In this document: piece after piece, positions 46,700-58,609 of the stretch | How the letters are laid out: the number at the start of each line of letters is the position of its first letter | Numbering within the stretch: position 1 is the first letter of the stretch | From: Chelonoidis abingdonii | Taxonomy: Eukaryota; Chordata; Testudines; Testudinidae | Direction of reading: 5' to 3' | NCBI RefSeq assembly: GCF_003597395.2 | Contig: NC_133771.1 | Span: forward strand, 55,622,114-55,686,113 | Length of the DNA stretch: 64,000 nucleotides | The notes under the pieces: model-generated | The model's database searches: none | The model's input: the letters and a program-made list of their open reading frames with translations, nothing else | What the model was told of the DNA's origin: nothing | Position numbers and translations under genes: made by a program

Positions 46700-48450
46700 C
46701 TTTTTTGGCTCTGTGAAGGAGTGAGACTGTGGGAAAGGCCTAGAGACAGGCTAAAATAGGAAGTAGCACTGGGAGGAAGCAGAGGGTCTGAATAGATATA
46801 TTTTAGCTGCTCATCACAGGGTCCCTGGGCTGGAACCCCAACTAGAGAGAGGGCCTGGATTTCCCTTCAGGCCCAGCAAGGAGGGAGGCATGAAGATCAG
46901 GGTGGAGGTCTACTGGGTCTGCAGTTGGGCCAAAGACACAGCATGCTGCCACTGTTTTGTTGGAATCTCTGTTATACATGACCTGGCCAGTGGGATGAGT
47001 TACAAGAAGCAGATTATTGCAGTGCTGGAGCAGCTGTCAGGAAGAGGCACCAGACTAGATGACCTTGTTATGCCACTTCCAACCATGAGGAGATGTGAGA
47101 GCAAGTAACTCATACTTCTGCATAGATGTGTCCTTGTAATTTCCATTTATATATTGAATTTAATATATGGGTATGCATTTCCAGTTATTGACTACATTTC
47201 ATTGGCAGAAAAGTCCTATTCAGTACCATATGACCACTTGGCTATAAGCGTTGGTGAGATTTTTATCAAGTCTCCATTCATTAAAAAAAAAAAATACAAT
47301 ATTCAATGTCAACTCAAAGCCTGGACAGCAAATGTAACTTTCAGGGCCTGATTCTGTCTTGTCTTGCACCTAGTTTAACACCTGTTCAAAGCAAGGGTAA
47401 AACTCTACCATTTTAGCAGTCCCCAGTAACAACCAGACATATATTTGGCTATTCAAATTACAGCCAAATTTCTGAAGACACTGCTGAAATGAAAAAGTGA
47501 TTTCTGTAAAATTGTAGGGAAGTTAGAGAGTAGAAGATTGAGTGCCACTACACAACGCAGTTCATCTTAATATTTGTCTCAGTTACAGAGGTAATATTAT
47601 TTGCAATCTCACAAAAACAACATTGTGACAGGTTGCTACATTATGTCTCTTCTCTTTCATACGTTGGGTTTAGGTTGTATTACTGCTAAGAGGTCATATA
47701 TTTATAGATTAATTTAATCAGACTCAACTGATATTTATTAATCATTTTTTTATTTGTTAAAATAATCACAGCACAACAGCAAATAGAAAAAGGAAGCTGT
47801 ACATTACCAAACAAATCTGAAAACTGGAGAAGTGACTTCAGCTTTATTCATCCTAACTAAATCCCAGAAACTCTGTTTTTTATATACTTGTTCAAACAAA
47901 GAAAATTTTCATTCCAATAGCTGATCTACATGAGAAGTTCCTTTTATGGTATTTTAACTCATCTGGGCTAAAGATATCTGTAATTTATTTGTCTTTATTG
48001 TAGAAAACACCCCTGTGGCAACAAGTAATTCCTAATAAGCTAAAAACACCTCTCAAAGTGTCATTATCTTATCAATCACTGAAGATATTTGTAATAACAA
48101 CTATTCCCATTAATCATAAATAATCCCTACCTGGACAGCTGGACACATTCTCCATGGTCAGTGGAGTCAGAGCCAGAGATTATACACATTCCATTTTTCA
48201 GTCAAACACTAGACTTGATCCTAAATTCAAAATACTAGAATTATAACTATAAAACACTTCAGTTCATGCACAAAGAATTATGGGGTTTTATGTACAAAGA
48301 ATTATGGGAATACAAAGAACATGGGGAGTCTGATTTATTTGCTAACACAAAGAAGATCATTTTCAAAATATTATTCTGCATTACAGTGGCTGATACTTAA
48401 ACAAGGGACAGATTTTCAGGTACTGTAACCATCATAGATTCAAATCCATG
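46700..48450. other. intergenic, no clear feature
   Basis: 46730-46900 contains phrases (CCCTGGGCTGGAACCCCAAC, GAGGGCCTGGATTTCCC) resembling a turtle LTR-type repeat, too weak to name. The remainder is AT-rich and unremarkable. Confidence 0.4.
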
Positions 48451-48458
48451 GAGCTATC

Positions 48459-48677
48459 CAGTGGTTCTCAAACTTTTGTACTGGTGATCCCTTTCACATA
48501 TCAAGCCTCTGAGCGTGACCTCCATTATAAATTAAAAACACTTTTTTATATATTTAACACCATTATAAATGCTGTGGGCAAAGCTGGGTTTAGGGTGGAG
48601 ACTGACAGCTCGTGAGCCCCCCTGTAATAACCCTGTGGCCCCCTGAGGGGTCCTGACCCCCAGTTTGAGAACCCCTG
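48459..48677. mobile_element. non-autonomous hAT transposon with terminal inverted repeats
   Basis: 219 bp starting CAGTGGTTCTCAAACTTTT and ending CCCCAGTTTGAGAACCCCTG. The ends are inverted copies of each other over about 16 bp. Flanks GAGCTATC (48451-48458) and GAGCTATA (48677-48684, sharing the last G) form a 7-of-8 target duplication, the 8-bp size expected for hAT. There is no transposase, so it would have moved only in trans. Confidence 0.88.
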
Positions 48678-48689
48678 AGCTATATCAAT

Positions 48690-50040
48690 TTACACCAGCT
48701 GACTTGAAGATCTTGCCCAAAGTGCTGAGCCAAATTGGATGTGTATAAATCTGGGTTCTTGCAGTAATTTCACATAAAATGCCAATTTCACATTCTAATT
48801 AGATGGCTTAGGAAAGCTGTTAAAATTATTGTTATTGGAAAAAACCTCAGAAGAAACAAAGAACATTTTTTCCAAATATAAATACATTTGGAAATGATAT
48901 ATGTTAGACCCTGTAATTGTAATCTAGCAAGTGTAATTGCAGTTGCTTTTAATTCATATAAAATTAAACCTTAAAAAAAATCTTAGGTGTTTGCCTAAAT
49001 AATAACTTGAAATAATATTTAGAGCTGGAATAATTATCCTGAATAATTTCATTATTCCTTTTATTTGTTTTTTAAGAGGAATAATCAATTTGAGTCCTGG
49101 TCATTTAAAAAAAAAGGTAGCTTTGTGGTTTTACAGCAATATCTTCCTGTTTTGTTTTGTTTTCTCTGTCCCTTGCAGCTATAAAAAAAAAATAAGATAA
49201 ATAACAGAGATACACACTTATACCCAGTAGGGTATATCATGGAAAGTGTTATGAAGCACTTATCCTCTTCTTAGGCATATACAACACAAAAAATAAACAT
49301 CAACAGCAACTGTCTTCTTTCATAGACTGTTGCTTCTTGCTGTCCCATGATGTGTGTAGGAGCCCCAGAGGTGTAATGTTTTGGTTCCAAGTAATGTTTT
49401 GTTTGTTTGTTTGTTTGAGTATAACCTGTGGGAGACTATTCTAACTAAACATGATTCATAGAGAAAGAGACTGGCAGAGCAGAATTTACCAGTAATATGC
49501 TTATCTTGTACAAAGAACTGTATCACAGCTGATAATAAGAATTTCTCCAAGACCTAACTCTGTGCATTCAGATAAAGAGAATTATTGATAATAGCACCCT
49601 CTACTCCATCCCAGGAATGTCACACAATGAGGGCGGGGGATAGAGGAAATGGAGGCATGGCTAAACCAGCAAACAAGATGATGGCTTAATCCAACTCTCT
49701 GCAATAAAGGAGAATAAATTAAAGGTGATTTAAGAAGATTAAAAAAAACAACCAAGCCTTTGCCCTAAATATGAAAAGCCACCAATGAAGCTAGCTTTAA
49801 AAAAAAGGTTGAAAGAACTGACAGATTTCAGTCCCAGAGCATAGGCTCTAGGGGAGAAGATCCAGCAACGGAATCCAGTGCCATCAGCCTACAGAATATA
49901 TTAAAAATGAATCTGCAAACCCAGAGATGTTGAATTGCACCCTCATTATCCTATAATGAGACAGTGGGTGAATGTAAGGAGATTTTTAATAAATAGTAAT
50001 AATAATAATAAAGAAGAATAAGAATAAGAATAAATTGCAC
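48690..50040. other. intergenic with microsatellites
   Basis: No gene is recognised. A (TTTG)n run lies at 49398-49417 and an (AAT)n/(AAGAAT)n run at 49990-50033, just in front of the L1 relic. Confidence 0.5.
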
Positions 50041-50044
50041 TATT

Positions 50045-50211
50045 GTGGGTGGAGGAGATAGTGTGGGAGTGGCCATTCTGGAAAGGTCAGACAAAAAAGG
50101 GAAAAAAGAGGTGGCAGCCATCTCTAGAGATCTCTGCAGGAGAAAGGAAGCATGCTGGCAGCCATCTTGAGAGACAGGTGCAACAAGGAAGGAGTAAAGA
50201 CAAGATCTAAG
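50045..50211 (+). repeat. probable L1 5' UTR remnant
   Basis: Purine-rich sequence with repeated GGCAGCCATCT and GGCCATTCTGG phrases, like L1 5' UTRs, directly ahead of the ORF1 relic. Confidence 0.4.
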
Positions 50212-51190
50212 ATGTCTAGGAAAGGAAATAAAACCTCTAATATAAAGATCTGTCCACCCAATACACAGGGCCACAAAAGAAAGTAATTCCCTAATCAGCA
50301 AACTACTATAGAGGCAAATGGAGAAACAGTCACGAAGGCTGACATGGAGGACCTGCTCTTAGAAATTAAAAGGATGTATAAGGATGTAAGGGAAGAATTC
50401 CAGATTTACATTAAAAATATAGATAATTAAATTAATGAGATTTATCAGATGTGGAAAGAGGGCTAAACATACAATCAAATAGCATTCCTAATCTAGGTGA
50501 AAGAATCCAAATAATTAAAAAAAAGCAAAGAAAGAAATAAATAAAAGCTGATGTCACAGAAAATAAAGAATGTAGGAACAGCATAAGAATTAAAGGTTTC
50601 CAAAGGAGAGTGAATGACTCATTGAACAATATTTTGCATGACGTATTGAAACTGGACAATAAATAACAAATTCATATGGACAAGTTCACACATCTCCTTT
50701 CTACATGCCACCAATAGGCTCCAGACCAAGAGATGTGATTATCCATCTGCACTTCTGTCAAGAAAGGATAAAATACTGAGCACAATTAGAGAGAGTTCTG
50801 AACCACTGATGATTCTCAACCAGCCCATACAATTTGTTTTTCCAGATCTGGAAATTTCAACCCTTGGAAAATGATGAGAATTATACCAGGTGACATAATC
50901 ATTATATTATATTGATAATACCTTATAATGATAAAATGGGGGGAGTTCCTATTTAAATTGTCCTTTAAATAGAAGGACATATACGTCTATACGTCTATTA
51001 GAGATCCAAAAGGGGAAAGTGGGAATATGTGAATCAGCTCAAGAACAATCGGAATGGGATCAAAGGCATTGTTCTCACGGATCACCAAGAAATAACTGGG
51101 AATCAAGAAGATCGAAAAGAGCCAGAATACTTAAAAAATAAGCATCTACAATACAACAGACATGAGAACAGAAGAACCAGTTCAGATGTA
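50212..51190 (+). pseudogene. L1-type LINE ORF1 relic
   Basis: ORF1p is the RNA-binding chaperone of L1. Translation from the ATG at 50212 begins MSRKGNKTSNIK. It passes through an acidic and lysine-rich coiled-coil-like stretch (KADMEDLLLEIKRMYKDV) with stops, and reaches RDVIIHLHFCQERIKY near 50735-50785. That block is the counterpart of the conserved 'RDVIVRF..' RNA-recognition block of L1 ORF1p. A further lysine-rich tail extends to about 51190. Several stops and frame changes are present. No ORF2 follows. Confidence 0.6.
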
Positions 51191-51289
51191 GAAGAACATA
51201 ATTAATATATGGGCTAATCTATTACAATAACTAATGAAAATTATATGAATGTAGTTATAATGATAAAGAGATGTTAATTTTAAGGGAAT

Positions 51290-51900
51290 TGTCACAGGCT
51301 GGCTGACCTAGCCTGGCCCAGGACCTAGCAGATATCTCTCAGTCTTAGTGAAAGAAGGAATCCAAGTTCAGCATAACAGAGTCAGTGTGATTGACCTCAT
51401 ATGCAGAGGAATACTTAAACAAAGCTGAACTCAGCTGAGGGAGAAGACCCAGGAGAGAGGATATAGGGAGTTCCCTCCCGCTGTCTGGAAATAGCCCGGG
51501 GTAGGCAGACAAAGGAAGGTTGCAGGCTTAGAACTGATCCCTGTAACAGGCCCTGGAACGTAGGAAAGATCCATGAAGAGACTCTAAAGGAATCAGGACT
51601 CTCCTGTGAAGATAAACCGACAGGGATCAGAAAAGGTGCCTATGTGAGGGATCCCTGAGATAGGATTTGCAAGTAGAAGCAGAAACCTTCAGTAGCCTCA
51701 GGGGGTAGCAGAATTATTTGGATTTGCTTGGATTTTCATTTCAAGCTTTTGGTTACCCCAGAACTGGTTTGAATATAATGTGGCTTGGCCCTCACAAAAG
51801 ACCATGTAATAGGCAAAAGGCCTGCAGGAGGTCTGGAGCAAAGGATACCAGTGACATTACTCACAGATGCATGGCAGCACTCCAAGGGTGAGTGTGCCCT
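51290..51900 (+). repeat. unclassified interspersed repeat, LTR-like
   Basis: Starts TGTCACAGGCTGGCTGACC and is GC-richer than its surroundings, with phrases AACAGAGTCAGTGTGATTGA and GCCTGCAGGAGGTCTGGAGC. It looks like a high-copy turtle repeat, possibly an LTR. I could not find a matching right terminus or target duplication. Confidence 0.35.
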
Positions 51901-51904
51901 ACTT

Positions 51905-53590
51905 CTGGGATGGACAATTCAACAAAAAGGGTTTTCTGCTCCATGAAAAAGGATTTTACAAGTATGATATAGTTACAGGAACTCACTTGAAGAAAGTGAT
52001 AATAAATACCTGAGTACATCTATGCTATGTCTCTCCAGGACAATCTAACAGAAGAGAGTTGGCAGTCTTCTTTGCTAAGAGTTTCAGCACAACTCATAGA
52101 TACAGAGGGCAGATATATTTCAGTTAAGGTAAGTTTCTCACTTTAGCCTATGCATGCTGTCAGTCAAGGCCAAGCTTTTTTGATTGTTTCTCTACCTACA
52201 TTTTAAATAGATGAACAAATTAATTTCATCTTTTTGTTTTGCTTTTTCGTTATTAGCTAGCCTTTGTATTACATATACTGGAAAAATGAGACCCTTCCTC
52301 CTATGGAATTGTGGTCTGGTAGAATATGAGCTATCCTTGTAATGGGAAGACTTTCGCACAAGTACATATACAAGAGAAGTGCCAAAAAGTGTTAAAAATT
52401 TGGTCCCTCTTTCCAGCGTATTCAGAGGAGGGGGGCTTTCCAGCCAGCAAGGTTAGCCAGGTTCTTTTGAATATTAACTTGATCGTGAATAAATAATTGA
52501 CAGTTTAGTATGTTAGTGTTTTATTTTAACTTTGTTTTAATAAAACATTTTTTAAAGAGGCAAATATTTTCTCTACCAAATGTTTCAGAACATTGCAGTT
52601 TAATTTCACAAAGCAATATTTCAATATTGCCTTTATAACAAATAGTTATAAATTAAGTTCCTTGGGTGGCTTTACAACATGAGTGTATTATAATCCTTTT
52701 TGTTTGTTTCTTTCTGGATTCTGGTGTGATCAGAGGTATTGACAGATTCTTTAAAACCTGGCTAGCAAATAAGACTCCATGAATTGTAACTAGAACCAAA
52801 TGGATTAAAGTCACTTCCTAAATATGAGCAAGTGTCTATGATAACAGCTAAACATTCTCCCATCATCCAACTGTACCAAATAAAATCTCTACATGTAAGT
52901 TGGATTTAACAGTGTTTGGTTGTCACTTGCTATCAGGATTCAGCATGCACACTCTTTCTTCTTCTTGGAGAGAATGTAGGGACTTCATGACTAAGAGTCT
53001 AAGCTCTGTGAAAATTATGTCCATAGGAGTATTATGATTTCACTGTCATTTATAACTCGAGCATCTTTTATTTGGCTTAAACTAGCAATTACCAGTTAAT
53101 GTTTCACTGAAATTAAGCATAGAATTTATCTAATACGTCTTCATATACAATATTTTTCAGCTACTATATTTTGGCTTAATAAACATTCTTATTATGCCAA
53201 TTAACTAACAATAGAGTGGAACTATGCAATATATGATCCCAAATAAAAGCTGAAAATGGTCTGAAAAATGGTGCTTTTTAGCCAGAATTATCTTCCTATC
53301 CCCCAGTTTATCTGGAAATATACAAAAAAAGGAAGCCCTTAATTTCTAAAAATAACTTTCTAAAGGGCTGTATGTCCTTTGCAGAAATCTGCACATTTGT
53401 TACATAGCCAGCAGCATTCTTATTGCATCCCTCTTGAACAATCTTTCCTTTTTTTTTAATCAGGCGTAAAATTTATTATTCAGAACTGCAGTAAAATCTT
53501 GCTGTACTTTTCTTAAGGAAAACAGTAGCAGAATGAACATTACTTTTAGTTTTGCAAATTTAGATTATCAGATTGCAAAGTCTGATGTTG
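51905..53590. other. intergenic, no feature recognised
   Basis: AT-rich and featureless on both strands. Confidence 0.45.
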
Positions 53591-53595
53591 GATTC

Positions 53596-54411
53596 TGTGA
53601 TGGGGCGGACCAGCCCCACACTGGGACTGAGAGGGTTAACTCTTACCTCGTTGCAGAGGAAGCCCCACCCCTGAGGCTGTGTTGGGCATGCTCAGGTATA
53701 AAAGCTGGCAGAGCTGCTCAGTCAGGGCTGACTGCTGAGGAGGAAGGACACCCAGCAGAGGCTCCAGCCCAGTAGCAATTGTAGCCATTACCTGCGAGAA
53801 CTGAAGAGCCCAAAAACAGAACCAGAGGCCACCGCTGTCAGAATCCCAAGAAGTGCCTGGTGCTGAGGAGCCTGGAGACCCTGATATTACATGGACTGCT
53901 GCAGCAGGAGAGCTGGTAGGAAGTGACCCCTGGGGGGTAAGGGAGTGGTACCTCTCACCCCCATGAGGGCAGCATATTTTGGTGGGATTCCTCACTAACC
54001 CTGGGCGGAACATGCTACTTGCTGTTAGGGCCCTGGGTTGGGTCCTGGTAGAGTCAGGTGGGCCTGGGCCCTCCTACTGGAGGCTGCCACCCTTGTGGAA
54101 GAACCCCCAGGCTCAGACTTCCAGGTCATTCTACCCTACTGACAAAGGTGGCTGAAGTGACTCTGGTTGCTAGGCCATGCTATTCCACTAGGGGAAGAAA
54201 CTTGGGGGACCCTGGCCATTGGGCCACACTGCCCTTGGGGCACATGTAATTCACTCTGGCCAGGAAGAGACAGTGGCTAGGCCCTGGTCAGTGCGCCACA
54301 TCGGGCGGTCTACTGGAGGGGGCATAGAAAACAGACCAAGGCATAGATAGGTGGGGTATTGCCTACCTCCCACACTGACTCAAGGGTTGAGGGGGTACAA
54401 ACCCCACCACA
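53596..54411 (+). mobile_element. solo LTR with TATA box
   Basis: 816 bp beginning TGTGATGGGGCGG and ending CCCCACCACA. The terminal ten bases are inverted copies with one mismatch. Flanks GATTC (53591-53595) and GGTTC (54412-54416) form a 4-of-5 target duplication. TATAAAAG at 53697-53704, within a GC-rich context, is a canonical promoter box. No internal coding region is attached, which is what LTR-LTR recombination leaves. The frames at 53533-53775 and 53636-54013 overlap it and are not genes. The superfamily (gypsy or ERV) cannot be decided from a solo LTR. Confidence 0.72.
53697..53704 (+). promoter_or_regulatory. TATA box of the solo LTR
   Basis: TATAAAAG about 100 bp inside the left edge of the LTR, preceded by GGGCATGCTCAGG. 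Confidence 0.6.
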
Positions 54412-54574
54412 GGTTCATTCGTATAATTCCTAACTCACAGTTATTTTTACTATTACAATGTTTGTCACAGACTTCAAGTTTTATGTTAACATACATAATA
54501 AATAAAATTAATAATAATTTCAAAGGTGTTCATATGCAAGTTATCTGAATGTTTGAAATGATATAATTTAACAA

Positions 54575-54912
54575 AAAATCCTGGCTGATGTGATTGAAGA
54601 AGAAGATGGATCTAGACTGTTCTCAGTGGCAGCAGATGACAGAACAAGGAGTAATGATCTCAAGTTGCAGTGGGGGATGTTTAGGTTGGATATTAGGAAA
54701 AACTTTTTCACTAGAAGGGTGGTGAAGCACTGGAATGGGTTACCTAGGTAGGTGGTGGAATCTCCTTCCTGAGAGATTTTTAAGATCAGGCTTGACAAAG
54801 CCCTGGCTGGGATGACTTGGTTGGGGATTGGTCCTGCTTTGTGCAGGGGGTTGGACTAGATGACCGCCTGAGAGCCTTTCTAACCCTGATAGTCTATGAT
54901 TCTATGAACCTT
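54575..54912 (+). mobile_element. CR1 LINE 3' end
   Basis: Plus-strand translation gives [20 protein letters not shown] then [12 protein letters not shown] and VVESPS with stops. This is the signature C-terminus of CR1 reverse transcriptase. The 3' UTR follows with GGTTGGACTAGATGACCGCC and ends in the CR1 hallmark repeat ATAGTCTATGATTCTATGA. It is 5'-truncated. Confidence 0.92.
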
Positions 54913-55151
54913 TCACCATTTAGTGACTAATTTGAACCCTCCTAGCTCAGTAGAGAGTGAATGTAAGTGAGTGAATCTGATGCCTGTTCAATGGCATTCT
55001 GAAATGAGTTTGGTGGTATAGTCCACAAACCAGAAGAGGCACAAAATAAAATCAGAAACCTACCAATCAAATAAGCAAGGTAGTCACATGATTTAGACTT
55101 CCAAATACTCTCATTGTCACTTGTAGTTTAACTCTCTTTAAAAGCAAAGAA
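54913..55151. other. intergenic spacer
   Basis: Nothing recognised between the CR1 end and the MITE. Confidence 0.4.
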
Positions 55152-55155
55152 TTAA

Positions 55156-55437
55156 AGCTTTTCTACATGGTGTATTAGTTCACACTAGAGGGATGCAAAT
55201 TCTAGTGCGCACTAGTGTGCTGAATACTGTACTAACTAGCCTGTGTGGACCCTTATGGCATGAACTAAAATTTATTTAGTGTGCATTAATGTAGTCAGAT
55301 AGTACTATATTAAGGCATGAGGGAACTCTTAGTGCATGCCAGTAGTGTCCAGACTGGCTGGTTAGTATGCAACATATTAGTGTGCACTAGCATGTACCTC
55401 CCTCTAGTATAGACTAATGCACCATATAGACAAGCCC
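55156..55437. mobile_element. foldback MITE flanked by TTAA-like duplication
   Basis: 282 bp whose two ends are inverted copies over about 85 bp at roughly 70 percent identity. The left end reads CTACATGGTGTATTAGTTCA. The reverse complement of the right end reads CTATATGGTGCATTAGTCTA. Both then continue with CTAGAGGGA. TTAA at 55152-55155 and TTAG at 55438-55441 suggest a TTAA target, the signature of piggyBac-type elements. There is no coding capacity. Confidence 0.7.
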
Positions 55438-55444
55438 TTAGATA

Positions 55445-55985
55445 TTAATTGTGACCTCTTTGCAAGAAAGAAATTGAGCAATCATGTAGCTAAATCAAAG
55501 ACATACTAGACTGGAGATTTCCTTTAAATGGTTATATTTCAGTGTGACAGTTTCTCAGTAAGTGAGGAGAAGACATTTTCTTTGCAATATAAAGAATTGA
55601 TCTACGTTCTGATAAGATGTTAATGGTGCTGGAGAAACTGGGAAAAATAGCATGGTTTATTTTAGGTAGGAAACCACCGTTCATTTATAGTACTCGAGAT
55701 ATGTGGTTTATGAAATTACTGTTATCTATGCATTAACAGATAACGTAATCTCTTTCACAGAGAGGTAAACATCCTTTCTAGGAGTACTATCAAATTGCAA
55801 TACTCACTGTGAAGGATATGCATCTCCTCAGATAAACAGTGATGCCACAAGTTTGAAAGAAACTTTACATTTGGAAATATTAGAAACTTAATGGAGGGTA
55901 GTCATGAAAGGTGGTATTTTCAAAAGTGCTTATGTGAATTATGAGCCCAAGTCAAACTTCTTATCTTTAAGGCTTTAGGGCTCAC
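55445..55985. other. intergenic, no feature recognised
   Basis: AT-rich stretch without recognisable genes or repeats. Confidence 0.4.
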
Positions 55986-55989
55986 ACAG

Positions 55990-57022
55990 GGAGAGGTGAC
56001 ACACATACACTCTCCCGTAGCCCTCTCTCCCCACGGGTGTGTGCGGGGGTGACTGACTGACCGTCCCTGCCGGGCGCTCTCCACACTCCATGCTTGGCTG
56101 GGCCCCTGGGAGAAACCCGCATCTTCTGGTACCTGGTGCCGTTTCTTCCTGAAGCAAAGTGTGGAGGGCACACGCAGGGTCTCATGGTCCCCCTCCCCAG
56201 ATTTCTGTCAGGATTCATATCAGAATGTGACCAGCAGCAGCCTTTCAGCAAGGTGCAGGAGGGAAGGACCGGGAGCTGCTTCCAGCCGCAGGGGAGGGAT
56301 GGGAGGAAGGGATGACCTGGCCCATGTCTTTGCAGAGCTTATCTCTTCCTTCCCCTCCTGCTGTGGCTGGAAGCAGCTTGTCCCTTCCTGCCCACACAGT
56401 GTTCAAAGGCAGCTAACATCTTCAGGCTCCTGCTGGCCACCTACATAACTCAGCTGCCTCCTGTACCTCAGCTACAGCGCGAGCAGGAAGGGATTAAGCC
56501 CTAAGGACGCATTGTGCACCAGGGCTCAGGGAACCTTACTGCAGGGACTTCAGTGGCCATGGAACATGGCCAGAGAGGTGGTTCAGCCAGAGAGGATGCA
56601 TAGGGGATGGAGCAGCCCTGCACTCTCAGGGTCGTGGTCGGGGAGGACTGCTGTGGATCCTGCAGGTTCAGGGAGGGAACAGGCTAGAAATCACTTCCGT
56701 CCACTCCAGAGCCAGCATTTCAGCAGGGGCTGCACTCATGGTCCGGCAGAGGGAGCAGCCTGGCTCCACACACTGTGGCTTTGTCCCGGCACCTGCCTTG
56801 CACACCACTCCTATCGTTGGACATTGGACCCCCACTCACTACTGGTGGGCAGGAGACTGGTGAGCAGGAATTCGACCAGCAGCAGGACATGCTGATACTG
56901 ATGGGGGCGGGAGATGCAAAATATAGAGACAATTTTCCCATTTTTAAGAAGAAGTCAGGACACCTGCCTGAGGGCTTAGATACGGGACTGCCCCTTAAAA
57001 ATGGGACACCTGGTCACCCTAA
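55990..57022. repeat. GC-rich repeat, DNA-transposon-like right end
   Basis: A GC-rich block ends with GGGACACCTGGTCACCCTAA. Its reverse complement (TTAGGGTGACCAGGTGTCCC) is a frequent terminus of interspersed repeats in turtles and other amniotes. The last 150 bp (CAGGACACCTGCC, GATACGGGACTGCCCC) fit that repeat. The rest (55990-56870) is not classified. The frames at 56094-56895 lack domains. Confidence 0.4.
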
Positions 57023-57059
57023 TAGTGTGCAAATAATTTAAAAGAGCAAATGGGATAAC

Positions 57060-57237
57060 CTGGGTAACTATTGGTTAATTAACCTAAAAAAAAAATCAAG
57101 GTAAAATTACAGAAAGGCTGATATGTAATGCAATAGAATGGTTGCAAAATTAATATCAATCACCATGGTTTTATGGGAAATAGTTATTATCAAACAAACT
57201 TGATATCACTTTTTGATGAGATTGCAAATTCAGTTGA
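57060..57237 (+). pseudogene. CR1/L2-clade LINE reverse transcriptase fragment
   Basis: The plus-strand frame ending at the TAA near 57241 reads NINHHGFMGNSYYQTNLISL followed by FDEIANS. This is the 'QHGF.KG+S..TNLI.FFDEI' motif of CR1/L2-type reverse transcriptases. Upstream, GNYWLIN in another frame is the degraded 'GNYRPVSL' motif. It is a small internal fragment of a LINE, not a gene. Confidence 0.75.
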
Positions 57238-57244
57238 TTAAATC

Positions 57245-58600
57245 TGTGTTGACATATTACACTTACACTTCTGTAGGCCATCAGACTTACTTACACCACA
57301 TGGAATTTGGATTAAAAAAAAAACACACACAAATAAATTTTGCTCTTATTAAATGGATTAGACTCTGATTAACTGATAGAACTTAAAAAATAATGTAAAT
57401 GAGAAATCATTGTCCTCTGGGGTTTTTTCTATTCAACTTACCTCCCAGACTCTTACCATATTGCAGCCTCCCCCAGCTGTTGCAGCCATTGTGGGCTATA
57501 TGGGCCTCAGAGTACATTTAACAAACATGTCTAAATTTGCAGACAGTTTGATAACATGAACCTTAATTAAATGACCAGCATCTGCCAGGCTTGCTGCAGA
57601 ATGAACAGACCACCATCAGCATGAACACTGTGCCCCCATGGTGTCATGCACTCCAACCAAAGTATATGATGTGGTAAGACCCACTGAATTCCAGTTTGTG
57701 TTGCAGTCCTCAGCCTACGCTGTTCATCACAATTTAAACCAGGCCATGCCCCCAAATATATGGTTATAATCAGGCAGACATATAATACCTTTGAATAATG
57801 TTGGGCTTCTGTCTGAGTATGCCTCTGCAATAACACCTGCATAGAATGAAAAAGGCAGCAACCCAATTTCCCCACATTCTAGCCTCTCTTGGCTGTTTAG
57901 ACGTTTCATTATCTGGCTTATCCTATCATGGCTTACTCTCAGTCAATACGTCCTGTTTAACAATGATAAAATGTCTAAATATTCATTTTGCAAAATCTTG
58001 TCTTTAGTGGTACTGAGAAGGTGATATCCTGTCAGGTCAGACACCGTGGCATAGCCACACTCCCAACTAAGCACCAGGGAAACTTCACTTCCCCGCTGCC
58101 CTCAGCTACTTCTGGAGCAGCAATTTTATCCCACCAATTCACATTCTTTTTTGGTGGGTGATTTCTAGGTTACTCAGCCACTTCCTCCACATTAAGGTCT
58201 CCTACCCCATGGCAAGGGTCTTCCCCATCTGACTACTGCCTATGTCCCAAACTCTGGCCATTTCTGGATGTCCATGACTACCCCTTCCAGACTCCTTACT
58301 GATGGAAATTCCTAGCTTCTGCAGCCACTGGAGGTTAGCCCCCAACAGCTGTGTAATGCCATTATCCTCAGTAGAGAATGTGCCTACCCCATTCATTGCA
58401 GATCCAGCTCCTAAGACACCAGTTGCCTCCCTTAACCTAATGGTTAAGTCTGCTGCCCCACTTGCTTTGGTGTCTCCTGTCCTGCAGGGAGGGTTAAACA
58501 GCTACATTTCACTCTTCTTCCTGCTTCCCCAGTGTGGAGAAGTGGATAAAGTCTGTGAGCCCCACTGACATCCTCTCTATATTCACCAACTGCTGCATTG
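57245..58600. other. intergenic, no clear feature
   Basis: AT-rich up to about 57400 and GC-richer beyond 57950. Frames at 57567-57909 and 58202-58568 have no domain. No repeat family is recognised. Confidence 0.4.
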
Positions 58601-58609
58601 GAGGTGATG

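Noticed and set aside
49390..50035. Clustered short repeats as a CRISPR-like or regulatory array
   Set aside because: They are simple TTTG and AAT/AAGAAT microsatellites with no spacers, in a vertebrate genome.
53533..54013. 80- and 125-codon frames as host exons
   Set aside because: Both overlap the solo LTR at 53596-54411 and show no conserved domain.
55990..56900. CpG-island promoter of an unannotated gene
   Set aside because: GC-rich but without dense CpG, core promoter elements or an adjacent first exon; the right end looks like a repeat terminus.
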